Source of the DNA: Comamonadaceae bacterium
GTDB taxonomy: Bacteria > Pseudomonadota > Gammaproteobacteria > Burkholderiales > Burkholderiaceae_C
Reading direction: 5' to 3'
NCBI GenBank assembly: GCA_014190675.1
Contig: BJGT01000010.1
Span: 1 to 54,903, forward strand
Length of the DNA stretch: 54,903 bases
In this document: piece by piece, positions 14,329 through 26,627 of the stretch
How positions within the stretch are numbered: the first letter of the stretch is position 1
Layout: each line of letters starts with the position of its first letter
Made by a program: the position numbers and the translations under genes
The notes under the pieces: generated by a model
The model's input: the letters and a program-made list of their open reading frames with translations, nothing else
The model's database searches: none
What the model was told of the DNA's origin: nothing

Positions 14329-15369
14329 TTAGGTCACAAATGCAGATTGAAGCCGTTGCAGCCGGGTGTTGATGGCTGCGTTTGGCCCGCGAATTGGCGC
14401 TTTGATGTCGCGCCAAAAATGGCAGGCGACCGCATGGCCGTCCTGCTGGGTGAGGGTTGGCGACTGTTGCGAGCAGGTCGGTCGGGCATGCTCGCAGCGG
14501 GTGTGAAACCGGCAGCCCGGCGGCGGGTTGGCCGGGCTGGGCACATCACCCGCCAGCAGAATGCGCTGGCGCTGGCTGCCGGGCTCGGGCACCGGGATCG
14601 CAGACAGCAGGGCCTGGGTGTAGGGGTGGCGCGGCGCGGCAAACAGCGCGTCCTTGGTGGCGTACTCCACCACCCGTCCCAGGTACATCACCGCAATGTG
14701 GCTGGCGATGTGCTTGACCACCGCCAGGTCATGGGCAATGAAGATATAGGCCAGCCCCAGTTGCTGCTGCAGGTCCTGCAGCAGGTTGACCACCTGCGCC
14801 TGTACCGATACATCCAGCGCCGACACCGCCTCGTCACACACGATCAGTTTGGGCTCGACCGCCAGCGCGCGAGCAATGCCGATGCGCTGGCGCTGGCCGC
14901 CAGAAAATTCATGCGGGTAGCGCCCGGCATGTTCCGCCGCCAGGCCCACCGTGTGCAGCAACTCGGCCACCCGCTGGGTTTGCCTGCCAAGGTGCAAGCG
15001 GTGCAGGCGCAGCGGCTCGCTCAGGATCTGGCCCACCGTCATGCGCGGGTTGAGCGAGGAATAGGGATCCTGGAAGATGATTTGCATCTGGCGCCGCTGT
15101 GCGCGCAAGTCGGCCGGGCCCAAGTGCCCTAGGTCGGTACCGGCAAACAGCACCCGGCCCTGCGTGGGCTCAATCAGGCGCAGCGCCAGCCGGCCCAGTG
15201 TGGATTTGCCGCAGCCCGACTCACCCACAATGCCCAGGGTTTGCCCGGACTGAAGGCTCAGGTCGACCCCGTCAACCGCGCGCACACTGCCGCTGATGCG
15301 GCTGAACAGGCCCTTGCGCACCGGGTAGTGCTTGGTCAGGCCGCTGAGCTCCAGCAGGGGTGCGTTCAT
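14329..15369 (-). CDS. Oligopeptide-type ABC transporter ATPase (DppF/OppF family)
   Basis: The 346-residue ATPase has a Walker A loop [10 protein letters not shown]-loop [15 protein letters not shown], signature [15 protein letters not shown], Walker [13 protein letters not shown] and switch His in FIAHD. The C-terminal extension with four cysteines ([14 protein letters not shown]) is typical of the DppD/F family and can bind an Fe-S cluster in some members. ATG at 15369 overlaps the stop of the preceding chimeric gene by 4 bp. It is complete, so it can supply the second ATPase with the DppD-type protein. Confidence 0.9.
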   Translation of the reverse strand: MNAPLLELSGLTKHYPVRKGLFSRISGSVRAVDGVDLSLQSGQTLGIVGESGCGKSTLGRLALRLIEPTQGRVLFAGTDLGHLGPADLRAQRRQMQIIFQDPYSSLNPRMTVGQILSEPLRLHRLHLGRQTQRVAELLHTVGLAAEHAGRYPHEFSGGQRQRIGIARALAVEPKLIVCDEAVSALDVSVQAQVVNLLQDLQQQLGLAYIFIAHDLAVVKHIASHIAVMYLGRVVEYATKDALFAAPRHPYTQALLSAIPVPEPGSQRQRILLAGDVPSPANPPPGCRFHTRCEHARPTCSQQSPTLTQQDGHAVACHFWRDIKAPIRGPNAAINTRLQRLQSAFVT

Positions 15370-15833
15370 GCCAGCGCCCGTTCGCTTGCCTGCGGCACCA
15401 AGGCGTCCGCATCGAGTGGCGCAAGCCAGCAGGCCGCCCGGTGCTGGCCACCCATCTCCATGAGGGGCGGTTTTTCCAGCAGACAGCGGGCCACAGCGAA
15501 GGGGCAGAAGATGATTTGCATCTGTCGGCGCTGCGCGCGCAGCTCGGCCGGTGCCAGGCTGCCCAGATCGGTACCGGCAAACAGCACCCGGCCCTGGGTT
15601 GGCTCGATCAGGCGCAGCACTAGCCGGCCCAGGGTGGATTTGCCGCAGCCCGATTCGCCCACCACGCCCAGCGTCTGGCCGGCATCGAGGCTCAGGTCCA
15701 CGCCGTCCACCGCCCGCACCGAACCGGTGCTGCGGCCGAACAGGCCCCGGCGCACCGGGTAGTGCTTGACCAGGCCGCTGAGCTGCAACAGTGGCGCGCT
15801 GGTCATGGTGCCCGCGCTGTTCAAGGTGCTCAT
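15366..15833 (-). pseudogene. Chimeric, truncated ABC ATPase (DppF N-terminus joined to DppD C-terminus)
   Basis: The 155-codon frame is open but internally deleted. Residues 1-109 are a DppF-type N-terminus, including GESGCGKST, ending RRQMQIIF. From there it jumps straight to [15 protein letters not shown] and ends with a DppD-type tail. The first part is roughly 85% identical by eye to the downstream dppF-like gene, the tail roughly 70% to the upstream dppD-like gene. The Q-loop, signature, Walker B and switch His are all missing, so no ATPase activity is expected. The junction is near 15507. It keeps ATGA overlaps with both neighbours, so translational coupling through the operon is preserved. 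Confidence 0.88.
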
Positions 15834-16837
15834 GCGCGGGCACTTTCAGCCACCAGCGGCAGCAGCGCGTCAACATCCAGCGGTGCCAGCCAGCAGGCCG
15901 CTAGGTGCCGGCCGCCGAGCGCGCGCAGCGGCGGTTTCTCCAGTGCGCAGCGGGCCACCGCAAACGGGCAGCGGGCCGCAAAACTGCAGCCTGTCGGGCG
16001 CTCGAACAAGCCCGGCACCTGGCCCTGGATGGCCGCCAGCCGGGTCTGCGGCCCGGCCAGCCGCGGCATGGAGCCGAGCAGCCCCACGGTGTAGGGGTGC
16101 TGGGGCTGGCTAAACAGTGCTGCCACTGGCGCCTGCTCCACGATGCGCCCGGCGTACATCACGGCCACCTCGTCGGCCACTTCGGCCACCACGCCAAGGT
16201 CGTGCGTGATCAGCAGCACCGCCGTGCCACTGTCTTGCTGCAGGCTCTTCATCAGTTCCAGAATCTGGGCCTGGATGGTCACGTCCAGCGCCGTGGTGGG
16301 CTCGTCGGCAATCAGCAGCCGGGGCGAGTTGGCCAGCGCCATGGCGATCATGACGCGCTGGCGCATGCCGCCCGACAATTTGTGCGGGTGTTCGTGAAAG
16401 CGCTGCGCCGGCGCCGGAATGCGCACCCGCTCCAGCATGGCCAGCGCCAGGGCCTGGGCCTCTTGGCGGCCGATCGGGCGGTGCCGCAGCAGCACCTCGA
16501 CGATTTGCTCCCCCACCGTGAAGGCCGGGTTGAGCGAACTCATCGGTTCCTGAAAAATCATGGCCATGGCCTTGCCGCGCAGGGCCTGCATCTCGGCCGG
16601 GGCCAGCCCTGCCAGCTCGCGCCCGTCAAACCGGATCGAGCCCGCAGCCACCCGGCCGGCCGGCCCGACCAGACCCATGATGGACAGCGAGGTGACGCTC
16701 TTGCCGCAACCCGACTCGCCCACAATGGCCAGGGTCTTACCGGCCTCGATTGAAAAGCTGATGCCGTCGACGGCGGCAAACTCGCCCGCCTCGGTGGCAA
16801 AGTGGGTGCTCAGTCCTCTGACCTCGAGCAAGGCCAT
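15830..16837 (-). CDS. Oligopeptide-type ABC transporter ATPase (DppD/OppD family)
   Basis: The 335-residue ATPase starts [20 protein letters not shown] and has Walker [19 protein letters not shown]-loop [15 protein letters not shown], signature [15 protein letters not shown], Walker [13 protein letters not shown] and switch His in LITHD. The DppD-type C-terminus with [14 protein letters not shown] follows. It is complete and forms the heterodimeric motor with the DppF-type protein. It starts 2 bp after the DUF1028 stop and ends in an ATGA overlap with the chimeric gene. Confidence 0.9.
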   Translation of the reverse strand: MALLEVRGLSTHFATEAGEFAAVDGISFSIEAGKTLAIVGESGCGKSVTSLSIMGLVGPAGRVAAGSIRFDGRELAGLAPAEMQALRGKAMAMIFQEPMSSLNPAFTVGEQIVEVLLRHRPIGRQEAQALALAMLERVRIPAPAQRFHEHPHKLSGGMRQRVMIAMALANSPRLLIADEPTTALDVTIQAQILELMKSLQQDSGTAVLLITHDLGVVAEVADEVAVMYAGRIVEQAPVAALFSQPQHPYTVGLLGSMPRLAGPQTRLAAIQGQVPGLFERPTGCSFAARCPFAVARCALEKPPLRALGGRHLAACWLAPLDVDALLPLVAESARA

Positions 16838-16839
16838 GC

Positions 16840-17556
16840 TCAGCTCCTGGCGCGCCAGGCGGCATGAAATGCGTCGATGCGGGCCTCAATGCGGCTGCGC
16901 TCCAGCTCGCCGGCCGGCAGCTCGCGGGTGGCCAGGCAGGCAATGAAGGGCTGAAAACGCTCCAGGCTTTTGTCATGCAGGCGCTGCAACTCGTCCAAGG
17001 GCTCGGCGTGATCGTCTACACGCAGGTCCAGCTCAGGGTAATCCTGGTGGCCCTGGATGCGCAGCGCCGCTGACTGCTTGCCGCGCTTGTCGCCACCCGC
17101 CGCCTCACCCGCTTGCATGGCGCTGATCAGGCGCAGCGCCAGCGGCTGCCCGGCGCTGGCGGCAAAGGCCTCGGCAGTGGCTTCGATCACGCGAGGCCCG
17201 GCCAGCATGTTGCCAGCCACACTGACATCGTTTTGTAGCAAGTGGCCGCACCAGTCGACACATGCGCTGCCGGTGTGGGCAGCACCTGGGCCCCGGGCTG
17301 GCAGCACATGCAACTGGCGTTGGGCCTGGCCGGCGTCGACGCCGGTCAAGGCACTCACTACCGCCTGGGCCGACAGGCCCTGGGCCAGCAGCGCCAAGCC
17401 CTGCGGGCCATACAGCGGGTTCATCAAGGCTTGAGTTGCGATCGCCCCAAATCTAGCCCGGGTGTGGATGCAAAGGGAACCAACTGAGAAAAACCGGCTG
17501 GCAATGGCCACACCAAAACGGCCATCGGGTTCGCGGACCAAGATCGACCAGGTCAT
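16840..17556 (-). CDS. DUF1028 family protein (Ntn-hydrolase-like)
   Basis: The 238-residue protein begins MTWSILVREPDGRFGVAIASRFFSVGS, then FGAIATQALMNPLYGPQGLALLAQGLSAQAVVSAL and HTGSACVDWCGH, the DUF1028 signature. This family is placed in the N-terminal-nucleophile hydrolase superfamily; the residue after Met (Thr2) is the natural nucleophile candidate, which is an inference. The gene heads the ABC operon, 2 bp before the dppD-like ATPase. It is transcribed divergently from the GGT-like gene, also an Ntn hydrolase. ATG at 17556 gives the family N-terminus. It probably acts on the transported amide or peptide. Confidence 0.85.
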   Translation of the reverse strand: MTWSILVREPDGRFGVAIASRFFSVGSLCIHTRARFGAIATQALMNPLYGPQGLALLAQGLSAQAVVSALTGVDAGQAQRQLHVLPARGPGAAHTGSACVDWCGHLLQNDVSVAGNMLAGPRVIEATAEAFAASAGQPLALRLISAMQAGEAAGGDKRGKQSAALRIQGHQDYPELDLRVDDHAEPLDELQRLHDKSLERFQPFIACLATRELPAGELERSRIEARIDAFHAAWRARS

Positions 17557-17661
17557 GGGGAGGGTGGTTGAATCGCCATGGTCTGGCGCCTGTTTGGGCT
17601 GACAGTGGCTTGGGTTGGCATGGGCTATACGACTTCTTCTGAATGCTACCATCGTGTGACT

Positions 17662-19269
<1,608 letters not shown>

Positions 19270-19283
19270 GGCAGGGCATTGGC

Positions 19284-20606
19284 ATGGACGCGCTCGACAT
19301 CACGCAGTACAGCCTGCGCCTGGGGGCCCAGGCCAAAGCAGCCTCGGCCCTGATGGCCAAAGCCGGAACTGCGACCAAAAACAAGGCCTTGCTGCGTTTG
19401 GCGGTTTTGCTGCGCGAGAACACGCGGGCGATGCAGGCCGACAACGCCACAGACCTGCAGCGCGCCGCCGCCGCTGGCCTGGCGGCACCGCTGGTGGACC
19501 GGCTCAAGCTCGGCCCCGAGGTGTTGGAGACCTGCGCCCGCGGCTGCGAACAACTCGCCGCTATGCCAGAAATCATTGGCGAAATCACCGGCTTGCGCCA
19601 GCAGCCCAGCGGCATACGGGTGGGCCAGATGCGGGTGCCGATTGGGGTCTTCGGCATGATCTTCGAGAGCCGGCCCAATGTGACCATCGAGGCTGCCAGC
19701 CTGTCGATCAAGAGTGGCAACGCCTGCATTCTGCGCGGGGGCTCAGAGGCGATCGAGTCCAACAAGGCCTTGGCCCGGTTGGTGCAACAAGCCTTGACCG
19801 ACAGCGGCTTGCCGGCCGATGCCGTGCAGCTGGTGCAAACCACTGACCGCGCCGTGGTGGGCCAGCTGATCACCATGCCGCAGTTTGTCGATGTCATCAT
19901 CCCGCGCGGCGGCAAGGGCCTGATCGAGCGCATCAGCCGCGATGCCAAAGTGCCTGTCATCAAACACCTGGACGGCAACTGCCATGTGTATGTGGATGAC
20001 CCCTGCGACCTGGAGATGGCGTTCAAAGTGACCGACAACGCCAAAACCCAAAAATACAGCCCTTGCAATGCTGCCGAGAGCCTGCTGGTGGCGCGCGGTG
20101 TGGCGCCAGAATTTTTGCCGGGCATGGCCGCTATTTTTGCCAGCAAAGGGGTGCAGATGCGCGGCTGCCCCGAGAGCCTGCCCCTGTTGCAGTCAGGACT
20201 TGGCCGCGCGTCAAGCGGGCATGCGTCCGGAGACGGCCAAGCTGCAGACCTGGTGCTGGCGGCCCAAGAGGCTGACTGGTTCGAGGAGTATTTGGCGCCC
20301 ATCATCAGCATCAAAGTGGTGGCCGGGCTGGATGAGGCCATTGCCCACATCAACCGCTACTCCAGCCACCATACCGATGCCATCATCACCCGCGACCACC
20401 AACACGCCGAGGCCTTTTTGCGCGAGGTTGATTCGGCCAGTGTGATGGTCAATGCGAGCACCCGTTTTGCCGATGGCTTTGAGTATGGACTGGGGGCCGA
20501 GGTTGGCATCTCTACCGACAAACTTCATGCCCGCGGACCGGTTGGCATGCAAGGCCTGACCTCGCTCAAGTATGTGGTGCTGGGACAGGGCGAGGTGCGC
20601 GTGTGA
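19284..20606 (+). CDS. proA: Glutamate-5-semialdehyde dehydrogenase
   Basis: The 440-residue enzyme reduces gamma-glutamyl phosphate to glutamate semialdehyde in proline synthesis. Diagnostic stretches are [53 protein letters not shown], the catalytic cysteine in [14 protein letters not shown], and [17 protein letters not shown] near the C-terminus. The loop between residues 295 and 325 is longer than in E. coli ProA. ATG at 19284 is 14 bp after the GGT-like stop. The stop is overlapped by the GTG of the DUF4864 gene. Glutamate released by the GGT-like enzyme would be a precursor for this pathway. Confidence 0.95.
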   Translation: MDALDITQYSLRLGAQAKAASALMAKAGTATKNKALLRLAVLLRENTRAMQADNATDLQRAAAAGLAAPLVDRLKLGPEVLETCARGCEQLAAMPEIIGEITGLRQQPSGIRVGQMRVPIGVFGMIFESRPNVTIEAASLSIKSGNACILRGGSEAIESNKALARLVQQALTDSGLPADAVQLVQTTDRAVVGQLITMPQFVDVIIPRGGKGLIERISRDAKVPVIKHLDGNCHVYVDDPCDLEMAFKVTDNAKTQKYSPCNAAESLLVARGVAPEFLPGMAAIFASKGVQMRGCPESLPLLQSGLGRASSGHASGDGQAADLVLAAQEADWFEEYLAPIISIKVVAGLDEAIAHINRYSSHHTDAIITRDHQHAEAFLREVDSASVMVNASTRFADGFEYGLGAEVGISTDKLHARGPVGMQGLTSLKYVVLGQGEVRV

Positions 20607-21079
20607 CAGCCCTGCAGCAAACCCTGTGTCGGCCGGGCTACTCGGTTGGCCGGCTCTGGCGCATCTTGGCACTCAGCCTGCTGGCCTGGGCCGCCCTGCT
20701 GGGGCCCAATGCCCAGGCCGAGGTCAGCGCTGCAGACCGGCAATCGGTGCAGGCTGTGGTGCAAGCGCAGCTCGATGCCTTTGCCGCCGATGATGCCCAG
20801 GGTGCGTTTGCTTTTGCCGCACCAAATATCCGCGACATGTTCGGCACTGCAGACAACTTCATGGCGATGGTGCGGCAGGCTTATCCCGTGGTCTATCGGC
20901 CAGCCGCACTGGTGTTTCTGGCACCTCAGGCGCTCGAGACAGGCCTGCTGCAGGCGGTGCAAATGCGCGACAGCAGCGGTAAATCCTGGCTGGCTGTCTA
21001 CACCCTGCAGCGTCAGCCCGAGGCGAACTGGCTGATCAGCAGTTGCGTGTTGGTGGTAGTTCGGTCGGTGGGCGCGTAA
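20603..21079 (+). CDS. DUF4864 family secreted protein
   Basis: The 158-residue protein has an N-terminal hydrophobic stretch ([23 protein letters not shown]) that looks like a signal peptide, cleaved near AQA-E. It is followed by a DUF4864 domain: [37 protein letters not shown], then [15 protein letters not shown] and WLISSCVLV. The fold is NTF2-like and the function unknown. The GTG start at 20603 overlaps the proA stop by 4 bp (GTGA), which implies translational coupling. Confidence 0.78.
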   Translation: MTALQQTLCRPGYSVGRLWRILALSLLAWAALLGPNAQAEVSAADRQSVQAVVQAQLDAFAADDAQGAFAFAAPNIRDMFGTADNFMAMVRQAYPVVYRPAALVFLAPQALETGLLQAVQMRDSSGKSWLAVYTLQRQPEANWLISSCVLVVVRSVGA

Positions 21080-21120
21080 GCGCTTGTTCAGGGGCAATGC
21101 CCCAATTTTGAAAGATTGCC

Positions 21121-22404
21121 ATGGTTCCCCACTTAGTCACCGCCCTGACCGGCCCCATCAATGAACTCGAGCAGCGGGTGCTGGATTCGATGCCCGCCAT
21201 AGAGCGCTGGTTCCGGCTTGAGTGGATGGAGCACACGCCACCCTTTTACTGCGCGGTGGATCTGCGCAATGGCGGCTTCAAGTTGGCGCCGGTAGACACC
21301 AATTTGTTCCCCGGGGGCTGGAACAACCTGACGCCTGAGATGCTGCCACTGGCGGTGCAGGCCGCCATGGCGGCCATCGAAAAAATCTGCCCCGAGGCGC
21401 GCAATCTGTTGGTGATACCGGAAAACCATCAGCAAAGCACCTTCTACCTGGCCAACATCGTGCAGCTGCAACGCATTTTCCACATGGCCGGGCTCAATGT
21501 GCGTATCGGCTCCATTGACCCCGCCATCAAAAAACCCATCACCGTGGCCCTGCCCGATGGCGACAGCGTGACACTGGAGCCCGTGGTTCGTGGCAAACGG
21601 CGCATTGGCGTGAAAGACTTTGATCCCTGCACGATTTTGCTCAACACCGACCTCAACGCTGGCGTGCCGGGCATTCTCGAGGACCTGCACGAGCAGTACC
21701 TGCTGCCGCCCTTGCATGCGGCTTGGGCGACCCGGCGCAAGAGCGCGCATTTCAAGTGCTATGAAGAGGTGGCCAAGCGCCTGGGCAAGCTGCTCGGCGC
21801 TGACCCCTGGCTGATACACCCCATGTTTGAGCGCTGCGGCTCGGTCGACCTGAGCACCCCGAGCGGCCTGGACCACCTGGGCACGCAGGTGGAAGCCTTG
21901 CTGGCCAAGGTGCGCCGAAAGTACAAGGAATACGGCATCAAGGAGAAGCCTTTTGTGGTGGTCAAGGCGGACGATGGCAGCCGTGGCATGGGCATTTCCA
22001 CGATGCGCGATGCGCGCAGCGTGGCCGAACTCGGCGCCATGTTAGGCGCGCGTCAACCAGCCCCCGGGGCGCAGGATATCTTGGTCCAAGAAGGCGTGCT
22101 GACCCGTGAGCGCATTAATGAGGCGGTGGCTGAGCCGGTGGTCTACATGATGGACCGTTATGTGGTGGGCGGCTTCTATCGCATCCATGCCGAGCGCGGT
22201 GATGACGAGGACCTGTGCGCTCCGGGCTCGAGCTTTGTGCCCCTGGCCTTTGAGCAAAGCACCCACCTGCCGCAGCCCGGCGTGAAACCCGGCGCCAGTG
22301 CCCCAAACCGGTTTTATATGTATGGCGTGGTGGCCCGCGCGGCCATGCTGGCAGCGAGTTACGAGCTCGAGTTGACTGACCCGGAGGCCGAAGCTTTCTC
22401 CTGA
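21121..22404 (+). CDS. gshA: Glutamate-cysteine ligase (betaproteobacterial type)
   Basis: The 427-residue protein corresponds to the GshA type first described in acidithiobacilli and common in betaproteobacteria, which joins glutamate and cysteine in the first step of glutathione synthesis. Recognisable stretches are [54 protein letters not shown] and [15 protein letters not shown], the last an ATP-grasp-like loop. ATG at 21121 gives the standard N-terminus. The gshB gene lies 3.2 kb downstream, separated by two transporter genes. A 42-bp imperfect stem-loop (22404-22445) follows the stop, without a T tract. Confidence 0.93.
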   Translation: MVPHLVTALTGPINELEQRVLDSMPAIERWFRLEWMEHTPPFYCAVDLRNGGFKLAPVDTNLFPGGWNNLTPEMLPLAVQAAMAAIEKICPEARNLLVIPENHQQSTFYLANIVQLQRIFHMAGLNVRIGSIDPAIKKPITVALPDGDSVTLEPVVRGKRRIGVKDFDPCTILLNTDLNAGVPGILEDLHEQYLLPPLHAAWATRRKSAHFKCYEEVAKRLGKLLGADPWLIHPMFERCGSVDLSTPSGLDHLGTQVEALLAKVRRKYKEYGIKEKPFVVVKADDGSRGMGISTMRDARSVAELGAMLGARQPAPGAQDILVQEGVLTRERINEAVAEPVVYMMDRYVVGGFYRIHAERGDDEDLCAPGSSFVPLAFEQSTHLPQPGVKPGASAPNRFYMYGVVARAAMLAASYELELTDPEAEAFS

Positions 22405-22553
22405 GCGCCAAAACCAGTTGCTGCACTGCAACATTTTCTGGCGCTGCCGGGCCTGATTGCTGCTGGGCCGGCCTGAATCGCCAGGCGCTGGGCGCACAAT
22501 GGCGGTCTTTCCAGGAACGGATCCTTGGCCCAGCAGCGGGCTGGGGGCAATGT

Positions 22554-24422
22554 GTGTCAGCATCCAAATCGTCTCTCACCGCGCTCACGCTGGGCGCTAT
22601 CGGCGTGGTTTATGGCGATATCGGCACCAGTGTGCTGTACGCAGTCAAAGAAGTGTTCGGCTCCGGCCACGTGCCCTTCACCCCTGACAACGTCTACGGC
22701 ATTCTGTCAATTTTCTTCTGGACGCTGACCGTCATCGTGTCGCTCAAGTACGTGGTGCTGGTGCTGCGTGCTGACAACAATGGCGAGGGCGGCTTGGTCG
22801 CCATGCTGGCGCTGGCCTCACAGTCGGTCAAAGACAAACCCCAGCTGCGTCGGGTGTTGCTGGCGGTTGGCATCTTTGGCACCTGCCTGTTTTACGGCGA
22901 TGGCGTCATTACCCCCGCCATTTCGGTGCTCTCTGCAGTGGAGGGTCTTGAGGTGGTGTCGCCGGCCTTCAAGCGCTATGTGATTCCGCTGACCCTGATC
23001 ATCCTGTTTGGCCTGTTTGCGGTGCAAAAACGTGGCACTGCTGGTCTGGGCAAGTTCTTCGGCCCGATCACGCTGGTCTGGTTTGCCTGCATCGCCCTGC
23101 TCGGACTGATCCATATCCAGTCCAACCCGGCCATTTTGTGGGCCATCAGCCCGCATTACGCGCTGGGCTTCATGTGGCACCAACCCGGTATCACCTTCAT
23201 CATCCTGGGCGCCGTGGTGCTGTGTGTCACCGGGGGCGAGGCGCTGTACGCCGACATGGGTCATTTTGGCAAGAAGCCGATCCGGGTTGCTTGGTTTGCG
23301 GTGGTTATGCCGGCGCTGACACTGAACTATTTTGGCCAGGGTGCGCTGCTGCTCAAGAACCCTGAGGCGGTCAAGAACCCGTTTTTCCTGATGGCGCCTG
23401 ACTGGGCCCTGGTGCCGCTGGTGGTGCTCGCCACCATGGCCACGGTGATTGCCTCGCAGGCGCTGATCTCGGGTGCGTTTTCGGTCACCAAGCAGGTGAT
23501 CCAGTTGGGCTACCTGCCGCGGTTGCAAGTGCAGCACACCAGCGTCAAGGAAACCGGCCAGATTTACCTGCCCTTCGTGAACTGGGGCCTGTTTGTGGCG
23601 ATTGTGCTGGCGGTGGTGCTGTTCAAGTCGTCCAGCAACCTAGCAGCGGCGTATGGCATTGCGGTTTGCACCGACATGCTGATCACCACGGTGCTGACCT
23701 TCTTTGTGATCCGCTACGGCTGGGGATACCCGCTGGCCCTGTGCATTGCCGCGACCGGTTTTTTCTTTGTGGTCGACTTTGCTTTCTGGGCCTCCAACAT
23801 GTTCAAGTTGTTTGATGGCGGCTGGTTCCCGCTGCTGATTGGCGGCGCAGTCTTTACCTTGATGATGACCTGGCACGATGGGCGGCGCCTGCTCAATGCC
23901 AGTCTGCGCGATGACGCGATCGACCTGCCCGGTTTTCTGGAGTCCGTGTTTGTCAGCCCACCGGTGCGGGTTGAGGGCACGGCTGTGTTTTTGACGGCCG
24001 AGCCGGGCACAGTGCCCAACGCCATGCTGCACAACCTCAAGCACAACAAGGTGCTGCATCAAAACAATTTATTTGTGACCGTGCGCAACCATGAGGTGCC
24101 GTGGATTGGCATGGAAAAACGGATCGAGATCGAGCCGCTGGGGCATGATTGCTGGCAGGTGGTGATCCACTACGGCTTCAAAAACGACCCGGATATACCC
24201 AAGGCCCTGCAGCAAATCAAGGGCCGGGGCTGCGAGCTCGACGACATGAGCACCAGCTATTTCCTGTCGCGCGATACCGTCATCCCGACCATTGGCGGTG
24301 GCATGGCGCAGTGGCGCGAAAAGCTGTTCGCCCAGATGCACCGCAACGCCAGTGCCGCCGCCGACTTTCTGAAGCTGCCAAACAACTCGGTGGTGGAACT
24401 CGGCTCCAAGATCGAAATCTAG
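22554..24422 (+). CDS. kup: Low-affinity potassium transporter Kup
   Basis: The 622-residue protein starts [34 protein letters not shown], the hallmark of Kup/TrkD/HAK proton-potassium symporters. It continues with about 12 membrane segments, including [25 protein letters not shown] sequence, and a soluble C-terminal domain. Length is normal. The start is a GTG at 22554 with a GGGGG tract just upstream. It takes up potassium driven by the proton gradient. It sits between gshA and gshB, and glutathione is known to gate potassium efflux in other bacteria, but a functional link here is only a suggestion. Confidence 0.95.
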   Translation: MSASKSSLTALTLGAIGVVYGDIGTSVLYAVKEVFGSGHVPFTPDNVYGILSIFFWTLTVIVSLKYVVLVLRADNNGEGGLVAMLALASQSVKDKPQLRRVLLAVGIFGTCLFYGDGVITPAISVLSAVEGLEVVSPAFKRYVIPLTLIILFGLFAVQKRGTAGLGKFFGPITLVWFACIALLGLIHIQSNPAILWAISPHYALGFMWHQPGITFIILGAVVLCVTGGEALYADMGHFGKKPIRVAWFAVVMPALTLNYFGQGALLLKNPEAVKNPFFLMAPDWALVPLVVLATMATVIASQALISGAFSVTKQVIQLGYLPRLQVQHTSVKETGQIYLPFVNWGLFVAIVLAVVLFKSSSNLAAAYGIAVCTDMLITTVLTFFVIRYGWGYPLALCIAATGFFFVVDFAFWASNMFKLFDGGWFPLLIGGAVFTLMMTWHDGRRLLNASLRDDAIDLPGFLESVFVSPPVRVEGTAVFLTAEPGTVPNAMLHNLKHNKVLHQNNLFVTVRNHEVPWIGMEKRIEIEPLGHDCWQVVIHYGFKNDPDIPKALQQIKGRGCELDDMSTSYFLSRDTVIPTIGGGMAQWREKLFAQMHRNASAAADFLKLPNNSVVELGSKIEI

Positions 24423-24432
24423 GCGCCCCGAG

Positions 24433-25647
24433 ATGTACTTTTTCCGCGACCTCAGCCTGTCCACTGCCACTGCCGGTTTTGTGGCGGTGCTGGTGGGTTT
24501 TACCAGTTCGGTGGCCATTGTTTTTCAGGCGGCGCAAGCCTTTGCGGCGACGCCAGCGCAGACCGGCTCTTGGCTTTGGGCCCTTGGCCTGGGTATGGGG
24601 CTGTGCACCCTGCTGCCCTCGCTTTACTTGCGCAAACCGGTGATGGTGGCCTGGAGCACGCCGGGCGCTGCGGTGCTTGCGACCGCGGGCCTGGCGGGCG
24701 GTTTTTCCATGGCCGAGGCGGTCGGTGCCTTCATGGTTTGCGCCGCCCTGATCACCCTGTTTGGCGCGACCGGCTGGTTTGAGCGGGTCATGCAGCGGCT
24801 GCCCCTGGCCATTGCCTCGGGTTTGCTCGCCGGTGTGCTGGCACGCTTTGGCATGCAGGCTTTTGTGGCGGCGCAAACTGACCTGCCGCTGGTGCTGCTG
24901 ATGCTCGCTGCCTATTTGCTGGGTCGGCGCATCACGCCGCGTTTTGTCGTGCCGCTGACCCTCGTGTTGGCGATTGGCTTTGTGGCTGTGACCCAGGGTT
25001 TCCAGGGGCCGACCCTTGAGTTTGCATTGACTGTGCCGGTGTTTGTGGCGCCGGTGTTCACGCTGGCGGCGGCTGTGAGCCTGGCCCTGCCCTTGTTTGT
25101 GGTGACCATGGCCTCGCAAAATCTGCCCGGTGTGGCTGCCATACAGGCCGCCGGCTTTGGCAACCCGCCCGGCGCTGCCGCCGAGGCCAGCATACCGATC
25201 TCGAAAATCATCACCCTGACCGGCGTGGCCACTCTGGTGCTGGCACCTTTCGGCGGCTTTGCCCTGAACCTGAGCGCCATCACCGCTGCCATTTGCATGG
25301 GCCCTGAGTCGCACCCAGACCGGCAACGGCGTTACACCGCGGCGGTTGTGTGTGGCGCCATTTATGTGCTCATTGGCCTGTTTGGCGCCGCCATTGTGGC
25401 GGCGCTGACCGCCTTTCCCCAGGAGCTGATTGCCGCCATTGCCGGTTTGGCCCTGCTGGGCACCATTGCCAATGCGCTGCATGTGGCCCTGCGCGATGAG
25501 GCGCACCGCGAGGCAGCGCTGATCACCTTTTTGGTCACCCTCAGCGGCGTGGTGATTGGCGGGGTGGGCGCCGCCTTTTGGGGGGTGCTGGCCGGCGCAG
25601 CAGCGCTTTTTGTGCAACAGTACGGGCTTGCCCGGCCGAGACCCTGA
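24433..25647 (+). CDS. benE: BenE-family benzoate/proton symporter
   Basis: The 404-residue protein matches BenE: MYFFRDLSLSTATAGFVAVLVGFTSSVAIVFQAA, RKPVMVAWSTPGAAVLAT, FGATGWFERVMQRLP, VTMASQNLPGVAA and GGFALNLSAITAAICMGPE. About 12 membrane segments are visible. The family imports benzoate, but no benzoate-degradation genes are in the window, so the real substrate may differ. It begins 10 bp after kup and its TGA overlaps the gshB ATG by one base, so it is probably in the same transcript. Confidence 0.88.
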   Translation: MYFFRDLSLSTATAGFVAVLVGFTSSVAIVFQAAQAFAATPAQTGSWLWALGLGMGLCTLLPSLYLRKPVMVAWSTPGAAVLATAGLAGGFSMAEAVGAFMVCAALITLFGATGWFERVMQRLPLAIASGLLAGVLARFGMQAFVAAQTDLPLVLLMLAAYLLGRRITPRFVVPLTLVLAIGFVAVTQGFQGPTLEFALTVPVFVAPVFTLAAAVSLALPLFVVTMASQNLPGVAAIQAAGFGNPPGAAAEASIPISKIITLTGVATLVLAPFGGFALNLSAITAAICMGPESHPDRQRRYTAAVVCGAIYVLIGLFGAAIVAALTAFPQELIAAIAGLALLGTIANALHVALRDEAHREAALITFLVTLSGVVIGGVGAAFWGVLAGAAALFVQQYGLARPRP

Positions 25648-26627
25648 TGAACTTCTTATTTGTAGCTGACCCGCTGTCGTCCTTCAAGATCTACAAGGAC
25701 ACCACTTTTGCCATGATGCGTGAGGCTCAGCGATGTGGCCACGCCATCAGCGTGTGCGAGGTGCGCGACCTGATGTGGCAGCGTGGCGGCCCGGTCACGG
25801 CCTTTGTGCGCGACATCCGCCTCACCGGTGACCCTGTCCATTGGTATACCGCGGCGCAGCAGGCGCCAGATGAGCGGCCGCAAGCGCTCAAAGACTTTGA
25901 CTGCGTGGTGATGCGCAAGGACCCGCCATTTGACAGCGAGTACTTCTATGCCACCCACCTGCTCGAGCAGGCCGAGCGTGAGGGCGCACGGGTTTTCAAC
26001 AAGCCGCGGGCCGTGCGCGATCACCCCGAAAAATTGTCAATTCTCGAGTTTGCGCAGTTCATCGGCCCGACGCTGGTGACGCGTGATGCGGCCGATATTC
26101 GTCGCTTTCATGCCGAGCACCGCGACATCATCCTCAAGCCGCTCGACGGCATGGGTGGTGCTGGCATCTTTCGGGTCAAGGATGACGGCCTGAACCTGGG
26201 CAGCATCACCGAAACCCTGAACCGCGAGGGCCAGCAGACCGTGATGGTGCAAAAGTTCCTGCCCGAGATCACGCTGGGCGACAAGCGGGTGCTGTTGATT
26301 GGCGGGCAGGCCGTGCCGTTTTGCCTGGCCCGCATTCCCCAGGGCGGCGAGGTGCGCGGCAACTTGGCGGTGGGCGGCAAGGGCGTGGCGCAGCCGCTGA
26401 GCGCACGGGACCGGGTCATTGCCGAAGCGCTGGGCCCGGTGCTTCATGGGCGGGGGTTGCTGCTGGTGGGGCTGGACATCATCGGAGACAGCCTGACCGA
26501 AATCAATGTCACAAGCCCCACTTGTTTTCAGGAAATCTTTGATCAGACCGGCTTTGATGTGGCCCAAATGTTCATCCAGGCCTTGACCCAAGCCCTGTCG
26601 CAGCCAAGCCCCGAGGCGCCGGCCTGA
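25647..26627 (+). CDS. gshB: Glutathione synthetase
   Basis: The 326-residue ATP-grasp enzyme adds glycine to gamma-glutamylcysteine. It shows MNFLFVADPLSSFKIYKDTTFAMM, the RKDPPFDSEYFYATHLLEQAE substrate segment, VFNKPRAVRDHPEKL, the glycine-rich loop KPLDGMGGAGIFRV, and EINVTSPTCFQEI at the active site. Length is close to 316-residue E. coli GshB. The ATG at 25647 overlaps the benE stop. It converges with the amidotransferase gene with no spacing: its TGA is followed immediately by TCA. Confidence 0.95.
   Translation: MNFLFVADPLSSFKIYKDTTFAMMREAQRCGHAISVCEVRDLMWQRGGPVTAFVRDIRLTGDPVHWYTAAQQAPDERPQALKDFDCVVMRKDPPFDSEYFYATHLLEQAEREGARVFNKPRAVRDHPEKLSILEFAQFIGPTLVTRDAADIRRFHAEHRDIILKPLDGMGGAGIFRVKDDGLNLGSITETLNREGQQTVMVQKFLPEITLGDKRVLLIGGQAVPFCLARIPQGGEVRGNLAVGGKGVAQPLSARDRVIAEALGPVLHGRGLLLVGLDIIGDSLTEINVTSPTCFQEIFDQTGFDVAQMFIQALTQALSQPSPEAPA

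Noticed and set aside
14329..15876. 515-codon frame extending the dppF-like gene upstream
   Set aside because: The upstream part is an out-of-frame reading of the chimeric ATPase gene; the real start with ATGA overlap is at 15369.
22404..22445. Stem-loop after gshA as an intrinsic terminator
   Set aside because: The outer AGCGCCA/TGGCGCT stem is real, but the loop is long and no T tract follows, so termination is not supported.
24280..25617. 445-codon minus-strand frame opposite benE
   Set aside because: The translation is rich in His, Gln, Arg and Gly, typical of antisense frames in GC-rich genes; benE on the plus strand has clear family motifs.
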